In this document: one piece after another, positions 7,302 to 15,943 of the stretch
Position numbering within the stretch: the stretch's first letter is position 1
Layout of the letters: each line of letters begins with the position of its first letter
DNA from: Vicinamibacterales bacterium
Lineage (GTDB): Bacteria; Acidobacteriota; Vicinamibacteria; Vicinamibacterales; 2-12-FULL-66-21
Direction: 5' to 3'
DNA: 64,000 nt
Assembly (NCBI GenBank): GCA_035699745.1
Contig: DASSPH010000048.1
Location: forward strand, 1-64,000
Notes under the pieces: generated by a model
The model's input: the letters and a program-made list of their open reading frames with translations, nothing else
What the model was told of the DNA's origin: nothing
Databases searched by the model: none
Program-made: the position numbers and the translations under genes

Positions 7302-9803
7302 ATGCGCAGCCTCAAGTACGCGTTCCGCACCCTGTTCAAGACGCCGTTCGTGACGATTGTCGCGATTGTCTCGCTGGCGCTCGGCATCGGGGCGAACGCC
7401 GCGATCTTCTCGACCTTCAACCAGATGCTGCTCGAGGCGCTTCCCGTGCCGCAGCCGGGCGAGCTGGTCAACCTGTCCGCGCCCGGCCCGAAGCCCGGCT
7501 CGCAGTCGTGCGGCCAGGCCGGAGACTGCGACGTCGTGTTCAGCTACGCGATGTTCCGCGATCTCCAGAAGGTGCAGACCTCCTTCACCGGCATCGCCGC
7601 GCACCTCCTCTTCGGCGCCAGCCTCGCCTTCGACGGGCAGACGATGAATGCCGAAGGGCTGATGGTGTCGGGCAACTATTTCCAGGTTCTGCAGGTGCAG
7701 CCGGCGCTCGGGCGCCTGTTCGATTCGAACGACGATCGCCTCGTCGGCGAGGCGCCGGTCGCGGTCCTCAGCTACGGCTTCTGGTCGTCGAGGTTCGGCG
7801 CGGATCCGGGCATCCTGAACCGCACCCTCATCGTCAACGGCCAGACGCTCACCATCGTCGGCGTCGCCGCCCGCGGCTTCGAGGGGACGACGCTCGGCTC
7901 GCGGCCCAGCGTGTTCGTGCCGATCACGCTCCGCGGCGGGATGAATCGCGGCTGGCGGCAATGGGCCAACCGTCAGAGCTACTCGTTCTATCTGTTCGCG
8001 CGTCTGCGTCCCGGCGTGACGATCGAGGCCGCGCGGGAGGCGTTGAACGCGCAATACCGCGCCATCATCAACGACGTCGAGGTGCCGCTGCAGCGCGGGA
8101 TGAGCGACGCCACGATGGCGCGCTTCAAGGTCAAGCCGGTCCTGCTCGAGCCCGGCGGCCTCGGGCAGAGCTCGGCGCGCGGCGTGGCGACGCGGCCGCT
8201 CTACATGCTGCTCGGCGTCACCGGCTTCGTGCTCCTGATCGCCTGCGCCAACATCGCCAACCTCCTGCTGGCGCGATCGGCGGCGCGCGCCACCGAGATG
8301 GCGGTGCGGCTGTCGATCGGCGCCAGCCGGTCGCGCCTGATGGGCCAGCTCCTCACCGAATCGCTGCTGCTCGCCGTTCTCGGCGGGGTGGCCGGACTCG
8401 CGGTCGCCAAGGGGACGCTCGCCCTGATCCTGTCGCTGATGCCGGCGGAAGCGGCGCAGACGATGGCGTTTTCGCTGAGTCCGCGCGCGCTGCTCTTCGC
8501 CGCGGTGGTGACGATCGGCACCGGCGTCCTGTTCGGCCTGTTCCCGGCGCTGCACAGCACGCGGCCGGATCTGGTGTCGACGCTGAAGGCGCAGGCCGGA
8601 CAGCCGTCCGGGGCGAAGGGGGCCGCGCGCTTCCGGCTGGTGCTGGCGACCACGCAGATCGCGCTGTCGATGCTGCTGCTCGCCGCCTCCGGCCTGTTCA
8701 TCAAGAGTCTGTTGAAGGTGAGCCGCGTCGACCTCGGCATCAAGGTGGACAACGTGATCACCTTCCGGCTGTCGCCGCAGCGCAGCGGCTACACCGGGCC
8801 GCGCACCCGGTCGCTCTACGAGCGGCTCGAGGAACAGCTGCGCGGCGCGCCCGGCGTCACCGGCGTCGCGGTCTCGATGGTGCCGGCGCTCGGCGGCAGC
8901 AGCTGGGGCAGCGACGTCGCCGTGCAGGGCTTCCAGGCGGGACCCGACACCGATTCCAACTCGCGCTACAACGAGGTCAGTCCCGGCTACTTCTCGGTGA
9001 TGGGGGTGCCGCTGATGTCGGGGCGCGAATTCACCGCGGCGGACGTCGAAGGCGCGCAGAACGTCGCCGTGGTGAACGAAGAGTTCGTCAAGAAGTTCAA
9101 CCTCGGACGCGACGCCGTCGGCAAGCTGATCGGATCGGGCAGCGGCTACCGCAGCAAGCTCGATACGGTCATCGTCGGGGTGGCGCAGAACGCGAAGTAC
9201 AGCGAAGTGAAGCGGCCGGTGCCGCCGCTCTTCTTCCGTCCCTACCGGCAGGACGCCGATCTCGCCTCCGTCTCCTTCTACGTGCGCACTGCCGGCGATC
9301 CGGCGCAGTCGGCATCCACGATCACCGCAACGGTCAAGCAGCTCGACCCCAATCTGCCGATCGAGAATCTGAAGACGCTGACGCGGCAGGTGCGGGACAA
9401 CACCTTTCTCGATCGCATGATGACAACGCTCTCGTCGCTGTTCGCGGGCCTGGCGACGCTGCTGGCGGCGGTCGGTCTGTACGGCGTGCTCGCCTACACG
9501 GTCGCGCAGCGGACCCGCGAGATCGGGCTGCGCATGGCGCTCGGCGCCGCGCCGGGGCGCGTCCGCGGCATGGTGCTGCGGCAGGTGGCCTGGATGACGC
9601 TGATCGGCGGCGCCGTCGGACTCGCCGGAGCGGTGGCGCTCGGCAGACAGGCGGGATCGCTCCTCTTCGAGATGCAGGGAACGGATCCGCTCGTCCTCGT
9701 GCTGTCCGGCGTCTCGCTCGCTGCCGTGGCGCTGATGGCCGGCCTGATCCCGGCGCACCGCGCGTCACAGGTCGATCCGATGCACGCGCTGCGCGAGCAG
9801 TGA
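7302..9803 (+). CDS. ADOP-type ABC transporter permease (MacB/FtsX)
   Basis: An 833-residue inner-membrane protein. Residues about 15-37 form the first transmembrane helix with the ALGIGANAAIFS signature, followed by a MacB-type periplasmic core (about 50-260). An FtsX block of about three helices (about 295-400) comes next, then a second periplasmic core and a second FtsX block (about 710-830, ending near DPMHALRE). This duplicated architecture is the acidobacterial orphan-permease family. These genes typically lack an adjacent ATPase, and none is present here. Substrate is unknown; related MacB proteins work mechanically on periplasmic substrates. No Shine-Dalgarno precedes the ATG. It is divergent from the YdeI operon and convergent with the following S9 peptidase. 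Confidence 0.92.
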   Translation: MRSLKYAFRTLFKTPFVTIVAIVSLALGIGANAAIFSTFNQMLLEALPVPQPGELVNLSAPGPKPGSQSCGQAGDCDVVFSYAMFRDLQKVQTSFTGIAAHLLFGASLAFDGQTMNAEGLMVSGNYFQVLQVQPALGRLFDSNDDRLVGEAPVAVLSYGFWSSRFGADPGILNRTLIVNGQTLTIVGVAARGFEGTTLGSRPSVFVPITLRGGMNRGWRQWANRQSYSFYLFARLRPGVTIEAAREALNAQYRAIINDVEVPLQRGMSDATMARFKVKPVLLEPGGLGQSSARGVATRPLYMLLGVTGFVLLIACANIANLLLARSAARATEMAVRLSIGASRSRLMGQLLTESLLLAVLGGVAGLAVAKGTLALILSLMPAEAAQTMAFSLSPRALLFAAVVTIGTGVLFGLFPALHSTRPDLVSTLKAQAGQPSGAKGAARFRLVLATTQIALSMLLLAASGLFIKSLLKVSRVDLGIKVDNVITFRLSPQRSGYTGPRTRSLYERLEEQLRGAPGVTGVAVSMVPALGGSSWGSDVAVQGFQAGPDTDSNSRYNEVSPGYFSVMGVPLMSGREFTAADVEGAQNVAVVNEEFVKKFNLGRDAVGKLIGSGSGYRSKLDTVIVGVAQNAKYSEVKRPVPPLFFRPYRQDADLASVSFYVRTAGDPAQSASTITATVKQLDPNLPIENLKTLTRQVRDNTFLDRMMTTLSSLFAGLATLLAAVGLYGVLAYTVAQRTREIGLRMALGAAPGRVRGMVLRQVAWMTLIGGAVGLAGAVALGRQAGSLLFEMQGTDPLVLVLSGVSLAAVALMAGLIPAHRASQVDPMHALREQ

Positions 9804-9825
9804 GACCGCGACGCCGGGCGCCCGG

Positions 9826-12549
9826 CTAACGGACCACCGACGGCTGCTCGTTGGTCGTGGTCTTCCTCGGATCCGCCTTCTGCGGGTTCTTCACGTACTT
9901 GTCGAGCCACGCCCCCCAGCGCGCCCACAGATCGAGCAGCGTCTCCCGGGTCGCCGGGCCATGGTCCTCGAGCGGATAGAGATAGAGCGCGGTCGGTTTG
10001 CCGAGCCCGTTCAGCGCGTGATACAGCCGGATCGAATTGGTCGGGTCGGTGCCGACGTTCTGGTCGGCGAGCCCGTGATACATCAGCAGCGCGCCGGTCA
10101 GGTTGTTCGCGTAGAGGAACGGCGACATGCCGAGGTAGACGTTCGGCGCTTCCCACAGGTCGCGGCGTTCGGTCTGGAACCCGATGGGGGTGAGCGTGCG
10201 GTTGTAGGCGCCGTCGCCGGCGATGCCGGCCTTGAAGAACGGCGTGTGCACCATGGCGTTGACGGTCGAGAACGCGCCGTAGCTGTGGCCGCCGATCGCG
10301 AGCCGCTGGCGGTCGATGATCTGCCGCCGATCCAGCTCGTCGATCGTCGCGGCGAGATTGTTGCGCAGATCGTTGATGTAGTTGTTGTTCATCTGCCCCT
10401 GCGGGCCGATGATCGGCGCGTCGTTCGACACCACGGCGTAGCCGAGGCGCACGAAGTACTCCATCGAGCGCTGGTTGAAGGCCGTGAAGTCGTTCTTGTT
10501 CGAGGTGCGATCCGGGCGGTCGTACTCCTCCTGGCTCGAGTACTCCCGCGGATAGAACCAGAACAGCGCCGGCAGCCGCGTGCCGGCGCGGTAGTCGGGC
10601 GGCAGCGTCACCTTGACGCGGAACCTGAAGCCGTCGGCGCGCTCGGCGACGAACTTCTCCACCTTCGCCATGGTGAGATCCTCGTGCGGATCGACGTTCT
10701 TCGTGAGCTGGACGCGGCGGCCGCCGTCGAGCAGATGGTTCTGCGGGACCTCCTTCGGGCTCTCGCGCGACAGCACGAATTTCCTGGCGTCCGGATCGAT
10801 GACGACGGCGACGCGTTCGGCGATGCCGTTGTTCTCCCCCTCGAAGATGCGCTCCTTCTCACCGGTCCTGATCGAAATCCTGTCGACGAACGCCTTCGGC
10901 GCGACCTCGTTCGGGTTGCGGTCGTAGGCCGTGCCCATGAAGAACACGCTGGTGCCGTCGGCCGAGAGCTGCACGGGGCCGGTGCCGCCACCGCCGCCGC
11001 GTCCGCCGGCGCCGCCGGCGCGTCCGCCGCCGCCGCCCGTGCCGCGCGTCGACACCAGGGTGCCGGGATTGGCGTAGACGTCGTCCGCGCGGTAGCGCGC
11101 CAGCGTGTACTTCTTCGTCGTGTCGTTCAGGTAGACGGCGCTCTCGAGGGCGTTCTGGCCGGCACGCTCGCTGAAGAAGAGGATCTGCATGTCCGGCGAG
11201 TAGCGGTGGCCGCTGATGCGCGTCGGGTTCTCGTAGACGACCTTCTGGCTCGCGGCGTCGAACGGCGGCAGCCACTGGTAGACGCGGTCCTTGCGCGGCG
11301 GCGCCTGATCGCCGCCGCCGGCGCCGCGGCGTCCGCCTGCGGGCGGCTGATCGTCCGCGGGAGCGGGCGCGCCGCCGCGGTTTGCCTGCCCGGCCGGCGA
11401 CCGTGCGGCGGCGGGCTCCTGCTCGACGAACGTGAGCCCCTGGCCGTCGGTCCGCCAGGCGACTTCGCGCTTCCCGGTCTGCTGCCCGCCGCGGCCGCCG
11501 CCTCCGCCCTGCGGCGGCGCCTGCGGATCCGGGTTGGGCGCGTCGTCCTGCACCCCGAGATTGATCGGACGATCGCTCACCTTCGCGAGCACCTTGCCCG
11601 AGTCGTCCCAGATCTCTTCGATCTGGCCGAAGTTCGCGACCGGTACGTCGTATGAGAACGGCCGCAGCATGCGGGTGACGCGCGCGTACCTGCCGTCCGG
11701 CGCGAGGTCGATGGCGCGGATCATCGCCGGCGCGCCGATCTTCCTGACGCTGCCCTTGGCCACGTCGACGAGCGCCAGCTGCCCGGTCGCGTGCCACTCG
11801 AGGAGCTGCTCTTCGTACGGCGTCGACATCAGGCTGGGGAACGTGCGCAGCCGGTTCTTGTCGGACTCCATCGCCAGCTTGACGGTCGGTCCGGGCGGCG
11901 CCGCAGGCATCTGCGGCATCGCCGCGCGCGCGTCCGGCACGAGCACGGTGCCGATCTGCCTGCCGTCCTGCGTGAACTCGAAGGTGGTGACGAGCGTCGC
12001 GAGCACGGGCGTCTTCGTCGCCTGCCGCGCCGCGCCGGTCGCAGCGTCGGCGACCCAGATGTGCGTCGCGTCCTCGCCGTGGACGAAGAACGCCACGCTC
12101 TTGCTGTCCGGCGACCACGTGGCGTTCGACACGCGCGCCCCGGCGGGGACCTGGATCGGCTTCCTGGTGCCGTCGGCGGCGGAGATCAGCTGGATGCCGA
12201 CGTTGTTGCGAATCGTCAACGTCCGCGAGCGGTTCGCCTTGTGGTCGACGAACAGGCCGCCGAGCTCGTGAAACGGCTTCGCGAAGGTCTTCATCAGGAC
12301 GGGACCGTCGCCGATCTCGTCGACGAACCATTTCTTGTCGGGGCTCGGCGAGGTCAGCGACACGTTGAGATAGCGCTTCGCGGTGACGGCATCCGCCAGT
12401 TCGCCCGGCGGCGTCTGGTAGCCTTGCGCCTTCAGAATGTCGTCCGGTGTCCGCTGCGCGCCGCTCTGCGCGGCCAGCGACAGCGGCAGCACCGCCAGTG
12501 CGACCGGCACCACCAGCCGCCACACCATCGCGTTCGTTCGTGGCGTCAT
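9826..12549 (-). CDS. Large exported S9 family peptidase (prolyl oligopeptidase type)
   Basis: A 907-residue secreted protein with a signal peptide (about 1-28, ending LSLAAQ) and a long WD/TolB-like propeller. The C-terminal alpha/beta-hydrolase domain has Ser756 in GGHSYGAFS as nucleophile and a late HGLADQN and LEDHGP for Asp and His. It resembles bacterial glutamyl endopeptidase/prolyl oligopeptidase-like S9 enzymes more than the DPP IV type at 214-2427. The propeller is interrupted by Gly/Arg/Pro-rich low-complexity loops (about 340-355, 385-420 and 500-525). A TATAAT box lies about 38 bases upstream and a GGAGGG element precedes the ATG. It is the only gene in its unit, convergent with the ADOP permease. 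Confidence 0.9.
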   Translation of the reverse strand: MTPRTNAMVWRLVVPVALAVLPLSLAAQSGAQRTPDDILKAQGYQTPPGELADAVTAKRYLNVSLTSPSPDKKWFVDEIGDGPVLMKTFAKPFHELGGLFVDHKANRSRTLTIRNNVGIQLISAADGTRKPIQVPAGARVSNATWSPDSKSVAFFVHGEDATHIWVADAATGAARQATKTPVLATLVTTFEFTQDGRQIGTVLVPDARAAMPQMPAAPPGPTVKLAMESDKNRLRTFPSLMSTPYEEQLLEWHATGQLALVDVAKGSVRKIGAPAMIRAIDLAPDGRYARVTRMLRPFSYDVPVANFGQIEEIWDDSGKVLAKVSDRPINLGVQDDAPNPDPQAPPQGGGGGRGGQQTGKREVAWRTDGQGLTFVEQEPAAARSPAGQANRGGAPAPADDQPPAGGRRGAGGGDQAPPRKDRVYQWLPPFDAASQKVVYENPTRISGHRYSPDMQILFFSERAGQNALESAVYLNDTTKKYTLARYRADDVYANPGTLVSTRGTGGGGGRAGGAGGRGGGGGTGPVQLSADGTSVFFMGTAYDRNPNEVAPKAFVDRISIRTGEKERIFEGENNGIAERVAVVIDPDARKFVLSRESPKEVPQNHLLDGGRRVQLTKNVDPHEDLTMAKVEKFVAERADGFRFRVKVTLPPDYRAGTRLPALFWFYPREYSSQEEYDRPDRTSNKNDFTAFNQRSMEYFVRLGYAVVSNDAPIIGPQGQMNNNYINDLRNNLAATIDELDRRQIIDRQRLAIGGHSYGAFSTVNAMVHTPFFKAGIAGDGAYNRTLTPIGFQTERRDLWEAPNVYLGMSPFLYANNLTGALLMYHGLADQNVGTDPTNSIRLYHALNGLGKPTALYLYPLEDHGPATRETLLDLWARWGAWLDKYVKNPQKADPRKTTTNEQPSVVR

Positions 12550-12586
12550 CCCCTGCTTCCCTCCCCGGAGAACTCTCGGTGGCGGG

Positions 12587-12592
12587 ATTATA
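12587..12592 (-). promoter_or_regulatory. -10 box (TATAAT) for the large S9 peptidase
   Basis: A perfect TATAAT on the minus strand predicts transcription starting near 12580, leaving a leader of about 30 bases that contains a GGAGGG ribosome-binding site before ATG 12549. The -35 region is weak. Confidence 0.5.
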
Positions 12593-12655
12593 TGCGCTCC
12601 GGCCGGGGCCCACGAAGCGTCCCCGGCGGCGTGGCGAGGGGCGGCGCCCCTCGAG

Positions 12656-15127
12656 TCACGAATCCCGCAGCGTCACCATCGGATCGACGCGGGTGGCGCG
12701 CTGGGCGGGCACGTAGCAGGCGACGAACGCGACCATGGCGATGAATGCGGTGACCGCGCTCAGCGTCAGCGGATCGGTCGGGCGCACGTTGAACAACTGC
12801 GCCTGCAGCAGCCGCGTCAAGCCGAACGACGCGATCAGCCCGGCCACCAGTCCGACGATGGTGAGGCGCATTCCCTGCCCGAGGATCATGCCCAGGACGC
12901 TGCCGCGGGTGGCGCCGAGCGCCATGTGGATCCCGATCTCCTTCGTCCGCTCGCTCACCGAATACGAGAGGATGCCGTAGGTGCCGATGGCGGCGAGGAC
13001 GAGCGCGAGCGCGGCGAAGATCCCGAGCAGCGTCGCGAGGAATCGCGGGCGCGCCGCCGAATCGGCGAACACCTGTTCCATCGTCCGGAACCGGACGACG
13101 GGCAGCGTCGCATCCTGCTCGCGGACGGCGCGCTGAATCTCCTGCGCGATCGTCTGCTCGGGCAGCGACGAGCGCACGACGAAGTTCATGCTGGTGGCGG
13201 CGGTGTTCAACAGGCGCGGCGACTGCTCGTTGAGGAAGTAGAGCTCGGTGCCGGTCTTCTTCCCCATCCCGCCCTGCTTCACGTCGCGGACGACGCCGAC
13301 GATCGTGAACGGCGTGCTGGCGCCGGGTCCGGTGAAGACGTTGATCCGCTGCCCCACGGCTTCGAGCTTGCGGAATGTGAAGAACGTCTTCTCGAGCGTC
13401 TCGTTCACCACGGCCACCGCCGCGCCATTGACGTCCGCCGGCTCGAAGCCCCGCCCCTTGACGATCGGGATCCCCATCGTCTGGAGGTAGTCGACGTTGA
13501 CGGTCTGGTAGTAATCGACGTTCTCCGCCGGTTGATCCGGGCCGGTGGGCGTGTAGCCCTCGAAGTCGGTATCGTTCGCGTTGACGGGCCGGTTCGGTGG
13601 AAGGCCGCTCATGCGCGCGACCCCGCTGACGCCCGCCACTTGCTTGAGGCGCGCGCCGAGGCGGTCGAAGAACGCGACGCGCTGGTCGGCGCGCTGGTAT
13701 GCCGCCGCGGGCAGCACCAGGCCGAACGTCACCAGGCGGTCGCGGTTGAAACCGGCGTCCACCGTCATCAGCTTCTGAAAGCTGCGCAGCAGGAGCCCGG
13801 CGCCGACGACGAGCACCACGGCGAGGGCGACTTCGGCCATGACGAGTCCGCTGCGCAGGCGCGCACGGGCGGTGCCGGCGGTCGTTCGCTGGCCGCCTTC
13901 CTTGAGCGAGATCGTGACGACGTCCTCACGCAGATGGAGCAGCGGCGCCATCCCGAAGATCAAGCCGGTCAGGATCGAGATCCCGAGCGTGAACAGCAGC
14001 ACCTTCCAGTCGAGCGCGATCTCGAGGGCGCGGGGGATGCTGTCGGGATTGGCGGCGAGCATGGCGCGCAGGCCGCCGAACCCGAGGGCCGCGCCAAGGG
14101 CGCCGCCGATCAGCGCGAGCAGCACGCCTTCGGTCAGGAACTGGCGGAGGAGGCGCCAGCGGCCGGCGCCGAGCGCGGAGCGGATGGCGAACTCCTTCTG
14201 ACGCGACTCGGCGCGGGCGAGGATGAGATTCGCCAGATTGGCGCACGCGATCAGCAGCACGAAGCCCACCGCCCCCTGCAGCACCCACAGCGCCGCGCCG
14301 ATGCCGCCGACCATGTCGGACTTCATCGGCTGCATCTGCAGGAGGTGCGTCTGGTTGGGGAGCGCGCTCGGCGCGTGGCGGTTGCCGCTCAATTGCCGCC
14401 ACTGCTCGATCATCGTCTTGAGATCCGCCTCCGCCTGCCCCTGGGTCACGCCGTCCTTCAGGCGGCCGATCAGATAGAGGAAGTGGCCGCCGCGGCGATT
14501 GGGAAAGGTCGACGGGTCGATCGTCAGCGGCAGGAACACTTCGACGCGCTGGTCGTGGATGTCGAAGCCGGGCGGCATGATGCCCACGATCCGCGTCGGC
14601 GTGCCGTCGATCTGGATCACGCGGCCGAGCACCGTTTCGTCGCCGCCGAAGTCGCTCTGCCAGGTGCCGTAGGCGAGAATGCCGACGTCTTCGGCGCCGA
14701 CCGGCGAGTCGTCCTGCTTGAACAGCCGCCCGCGGAGCGGCGGCACGCCGAGCACGTCGAGCAGCTCGGGCGTGACCACGACCGAGTTCACGCGCCGCGG
14801 CCGCTCGGGGGAGCCGAGATTCACCGCGCCTTCCCGGTAGGCGCCGACGCCGCTGAACGAGCGGTTCCGCTCCTTGAACTCGGCCCATTCGGGCAGCGAC
14901 ACCCAGAAGCGATCGAAGCCGAGGGCCGGAAACGTGCTGGTGATGAACATCAGCCGCTCGGGCTGCGGGTACGGCAGCGGCTTCAGCATCACGCCGTTGA
15001 CGACGCTGAAGATGGCGGTGTTGGCGCCGATGCCGAGCGCGAGGGTGAGGATCGTGACCGCGGCGTAGGCCGGGCTCTTGGCCAGCGTGCGCAGCGCGTA
15101 GCGGAGGTCGGACGTCAGCGTCTGCAT
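12656..15127 (-). CDS. ADOP-type ABC transporter permease (MacB/FtsX), PadR-linked
   Basis: An 823-residue membrane protein with the same two-fold MacB-core/FtsX layout as the gene at 7302-9803. Helix 1 carries LALGIGANTAIFS, the middle FtsX block carries GFVLLIACANLANLI, and the last block carries KEIGIHMALGATRG, ending near RVDPMVTLRDS. ATG 15127 is chosen over an upstream TTG (15145). It is divergent from padR, a common arrangement for this family, so repression by the PadR protein is likely. No ABC ATPase gene is nearby, so the energising partner, if any, is elsewhere. Confidence 0.92.
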   Translation of the reverse strand: MQTLTSDLRYALRTLAKSPAYAAVTILTLALGIGANTAIFSVVNGVMLKPLPYPQPERLMFITSTFPALGFDRFWVSLPEWAEFKERNRSFSGVGAYREGAVNLGSPERPRRVNSVVVTPELLDVLGVPPLRGRLFKQDDSPVGAEDVGILAYGTWQSDFGGDETVLGRVIQIDGTPTRIVGIMPPGFDIHDQRVEVFLPLTIDPSTFPNRRGGHFLYLIGRLKDGVTQGQAEADLKTMIEQWRQLSGNRHAPSALPNQTHLLQMQPMKSDMVGGIGAALWVLQGAVGFVLLIACANLANLILARAESRQKEFAIRSALGAGRWRLLRQFLTEGVLLALIGGALGAALGFGGLRAMLAANPDSIPRALEIALDWKVLLFTLGISILTGLIFGMAPLLHLREDVVTISLKEGGQRTTAGTARARLRSGLVMAEVALAVVLVVGAGLLLRSFQKLMTVDAGFNRDRLVTFGLVLPAAAYQRADQRVAFFDRLGARLKQVAGVSGVARMSGLPPNRPVNANDTDFEGYTPTGPDQPAENVDYYQTVNVDYLQTMGIPIVKGRGFEPADVNGAAVAVVNETLEKTFFTFRKLEAVGQRINVFTGPGASTPFTIVGVVRDVKQGGMGKKTGTELYFLNEQSPRLLNTAATSMNFVVRSSLPEQTIAQEIQRAVREQDATLPVVRFRTMEQVFADSAARPRFLATLLGIFAALALVLAAIGTYGILSYSVSERTKEIGIHMALGATRGSVLGMILGQGMRLTIVGLVAGLIASFGLTRLLQAQLFNVRPTDPLTLSAVTAFIAMVAFVACYVPAQRATRVDPMVTLRDS

Positions 15128-15197
15128 AGGGCTTCGTATCACCAATTAGTTTAAAAACGCAACGATTAGACGTTGACGCTCCGCGAATGGTTGCGGC
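15128..15197. promoter_or_regulatory. Divergent control region between ADOP permease and padR
   Basis: Seventy bases separate the two start codons. The part at 15140-15170 is clearly AT-richer than its surroundings (AATTAGTTTAAAAACG) and contains two direct ATTAG steps at 15145-15149 and 15165-15169. It is the obvious place for a PadR operator and both promoters. The exact operator cannot be defined by eye. Confidence 0.45.
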
Positions 15198-15542
15198 ATG
15201 ATCGCCGGACCGATGGCGCGCACCGATCTCGGCGACCTGGAGCATCTCGTGCTGCTGGCGATTCTGCGGCTCGGGGCCGACGCCTACGGCATTCCCATCC
15301 TCGACGAAGTCGCGGCGCAGAGCGGGCGCGACGTCTCCCGCGCCACCGTCTACGTCGCGCTCAAACGGCTCGAGCAGAAGGGGCTGGTGAGCTCGCGCCT
15401 CGGCGACAGCACGCCCGAGCGCGGCGGGCGCGCCAAGCGCTTCTTCAGGCTGAAGCCCTCCGGACTCAAGGCGCTGCGCGAGTCGCGCGAGATGTTCCTC
15501 AACCTGTGGCGCGACTACGAATCGGTGCTGGACCGCGCATGA
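15198..15542 (+). CDS. PadR family transcriptional regulator
   Basis: A 114-residue winged-helix protein. The recognition region is plain: LEHLVLLAILRLGADAYGI, then SRATVYVALKRLEQKGLV, then the wing GGRAKRFFRLKPSGLKALR. PadR proteins repress neighbouring transport genes, and members next to ADOP permeases are common in Acidobacteriota. ATG 15213 (MARTDLGDL) is an equally plausible start; neither has a clear ribosome-binding site. Its stop overlaps the next start (ATGA), so the two are translated together. Confidence 0.9.
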   Translation: MIAGPMARTDLGDLEHLVLLAILRLGADAYGIPILDEVAAQSGRDVSRATVYVALKRLEQKGLVSSRLGDSTPERGGRAKRFFRLKPSGLKALRESREMFLNLWRDYESVLDRA

Positions 15543-15916
15543 GCCACGACGACGTCTCGGGCGCGCTGCGCGTCCTGGTGCGCTGCCTGCCGCCGCGCGA
15601 GCGCGAGGCGATCGTCGGCGACCTGCTGGAAGAGGCGGCGCACCGGCAGGTCTCGGGCCCGCGGCGCGAGCTGTGGCTGGCGGCGGAATGCGGCGCGATC
15701 GCAGCCGGCCTCACCGTGACGCGCCTGCGCGACTGGCTCGTGGTCCCGCCGGTGCGCGAGCTGGCGGCCGGCCTGGCGCTCGACGGCAGCCGGGCGCTGC
15801 GCGGCGGCCACAGCGGCGCGCTGCTGCGCGTTCTGATCTTCTGCGGCTCGGTGGCGACGATCGCCCTCGGCGTCGAACTCCTGGTCGGCTCGCTCATGTC
15901 AGCCGCGGGATTCTGA
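15539..15916 (+). CDS. Small membrane protein resembling the ADOP permease prefix domain
   Basis: A 125-residue protein beginning MSHDDVSGALRVLVRCLP, with the motif REREAIVGDLLEEAAHR and then two hydrophobic stretches (about 50-62 and 97-118). The GDL-E-E motif recalls the prefix domain that precedes many acidobacterial ADOP permeases, here encoded alone rather than fused. It overlaps padR by four bases and so belongs with the regulator and the divergent permease. A role as a separate partner of the permease at 12656-15127 is inference. It could instead be a remnant of a longer permease gene. Confidence 0.65.
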   Translation: MSHDDVSGALRVLVRCLPPREREAIVGDLLEEAAHRQVSGPRRELWLAAECGAIAAGLTVTRLRDWLVVPPVRELAAGLALDGSRALRGGHSGALLRVLIFCGSVATIALGVELLVGSLMSAAGF

Positions 15917-15943
15917 CGCGGCTGCACGCGCCCGGCTCTCCGC

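Noticed and set aside
7023-9758. A 911-codon open frame antisense to the ADOP permease
   Set aside because: Arg/Glu/His-rich low-complexity product, no ribosome site or domain; the opposite strand encodes a clear membrane permease.
12437-15154. A 905-codon open frame antisense to the second ADOP permease
   Set aside because: Same shadow pattern as other long opposite frames; it covers the whole permease and its control region.
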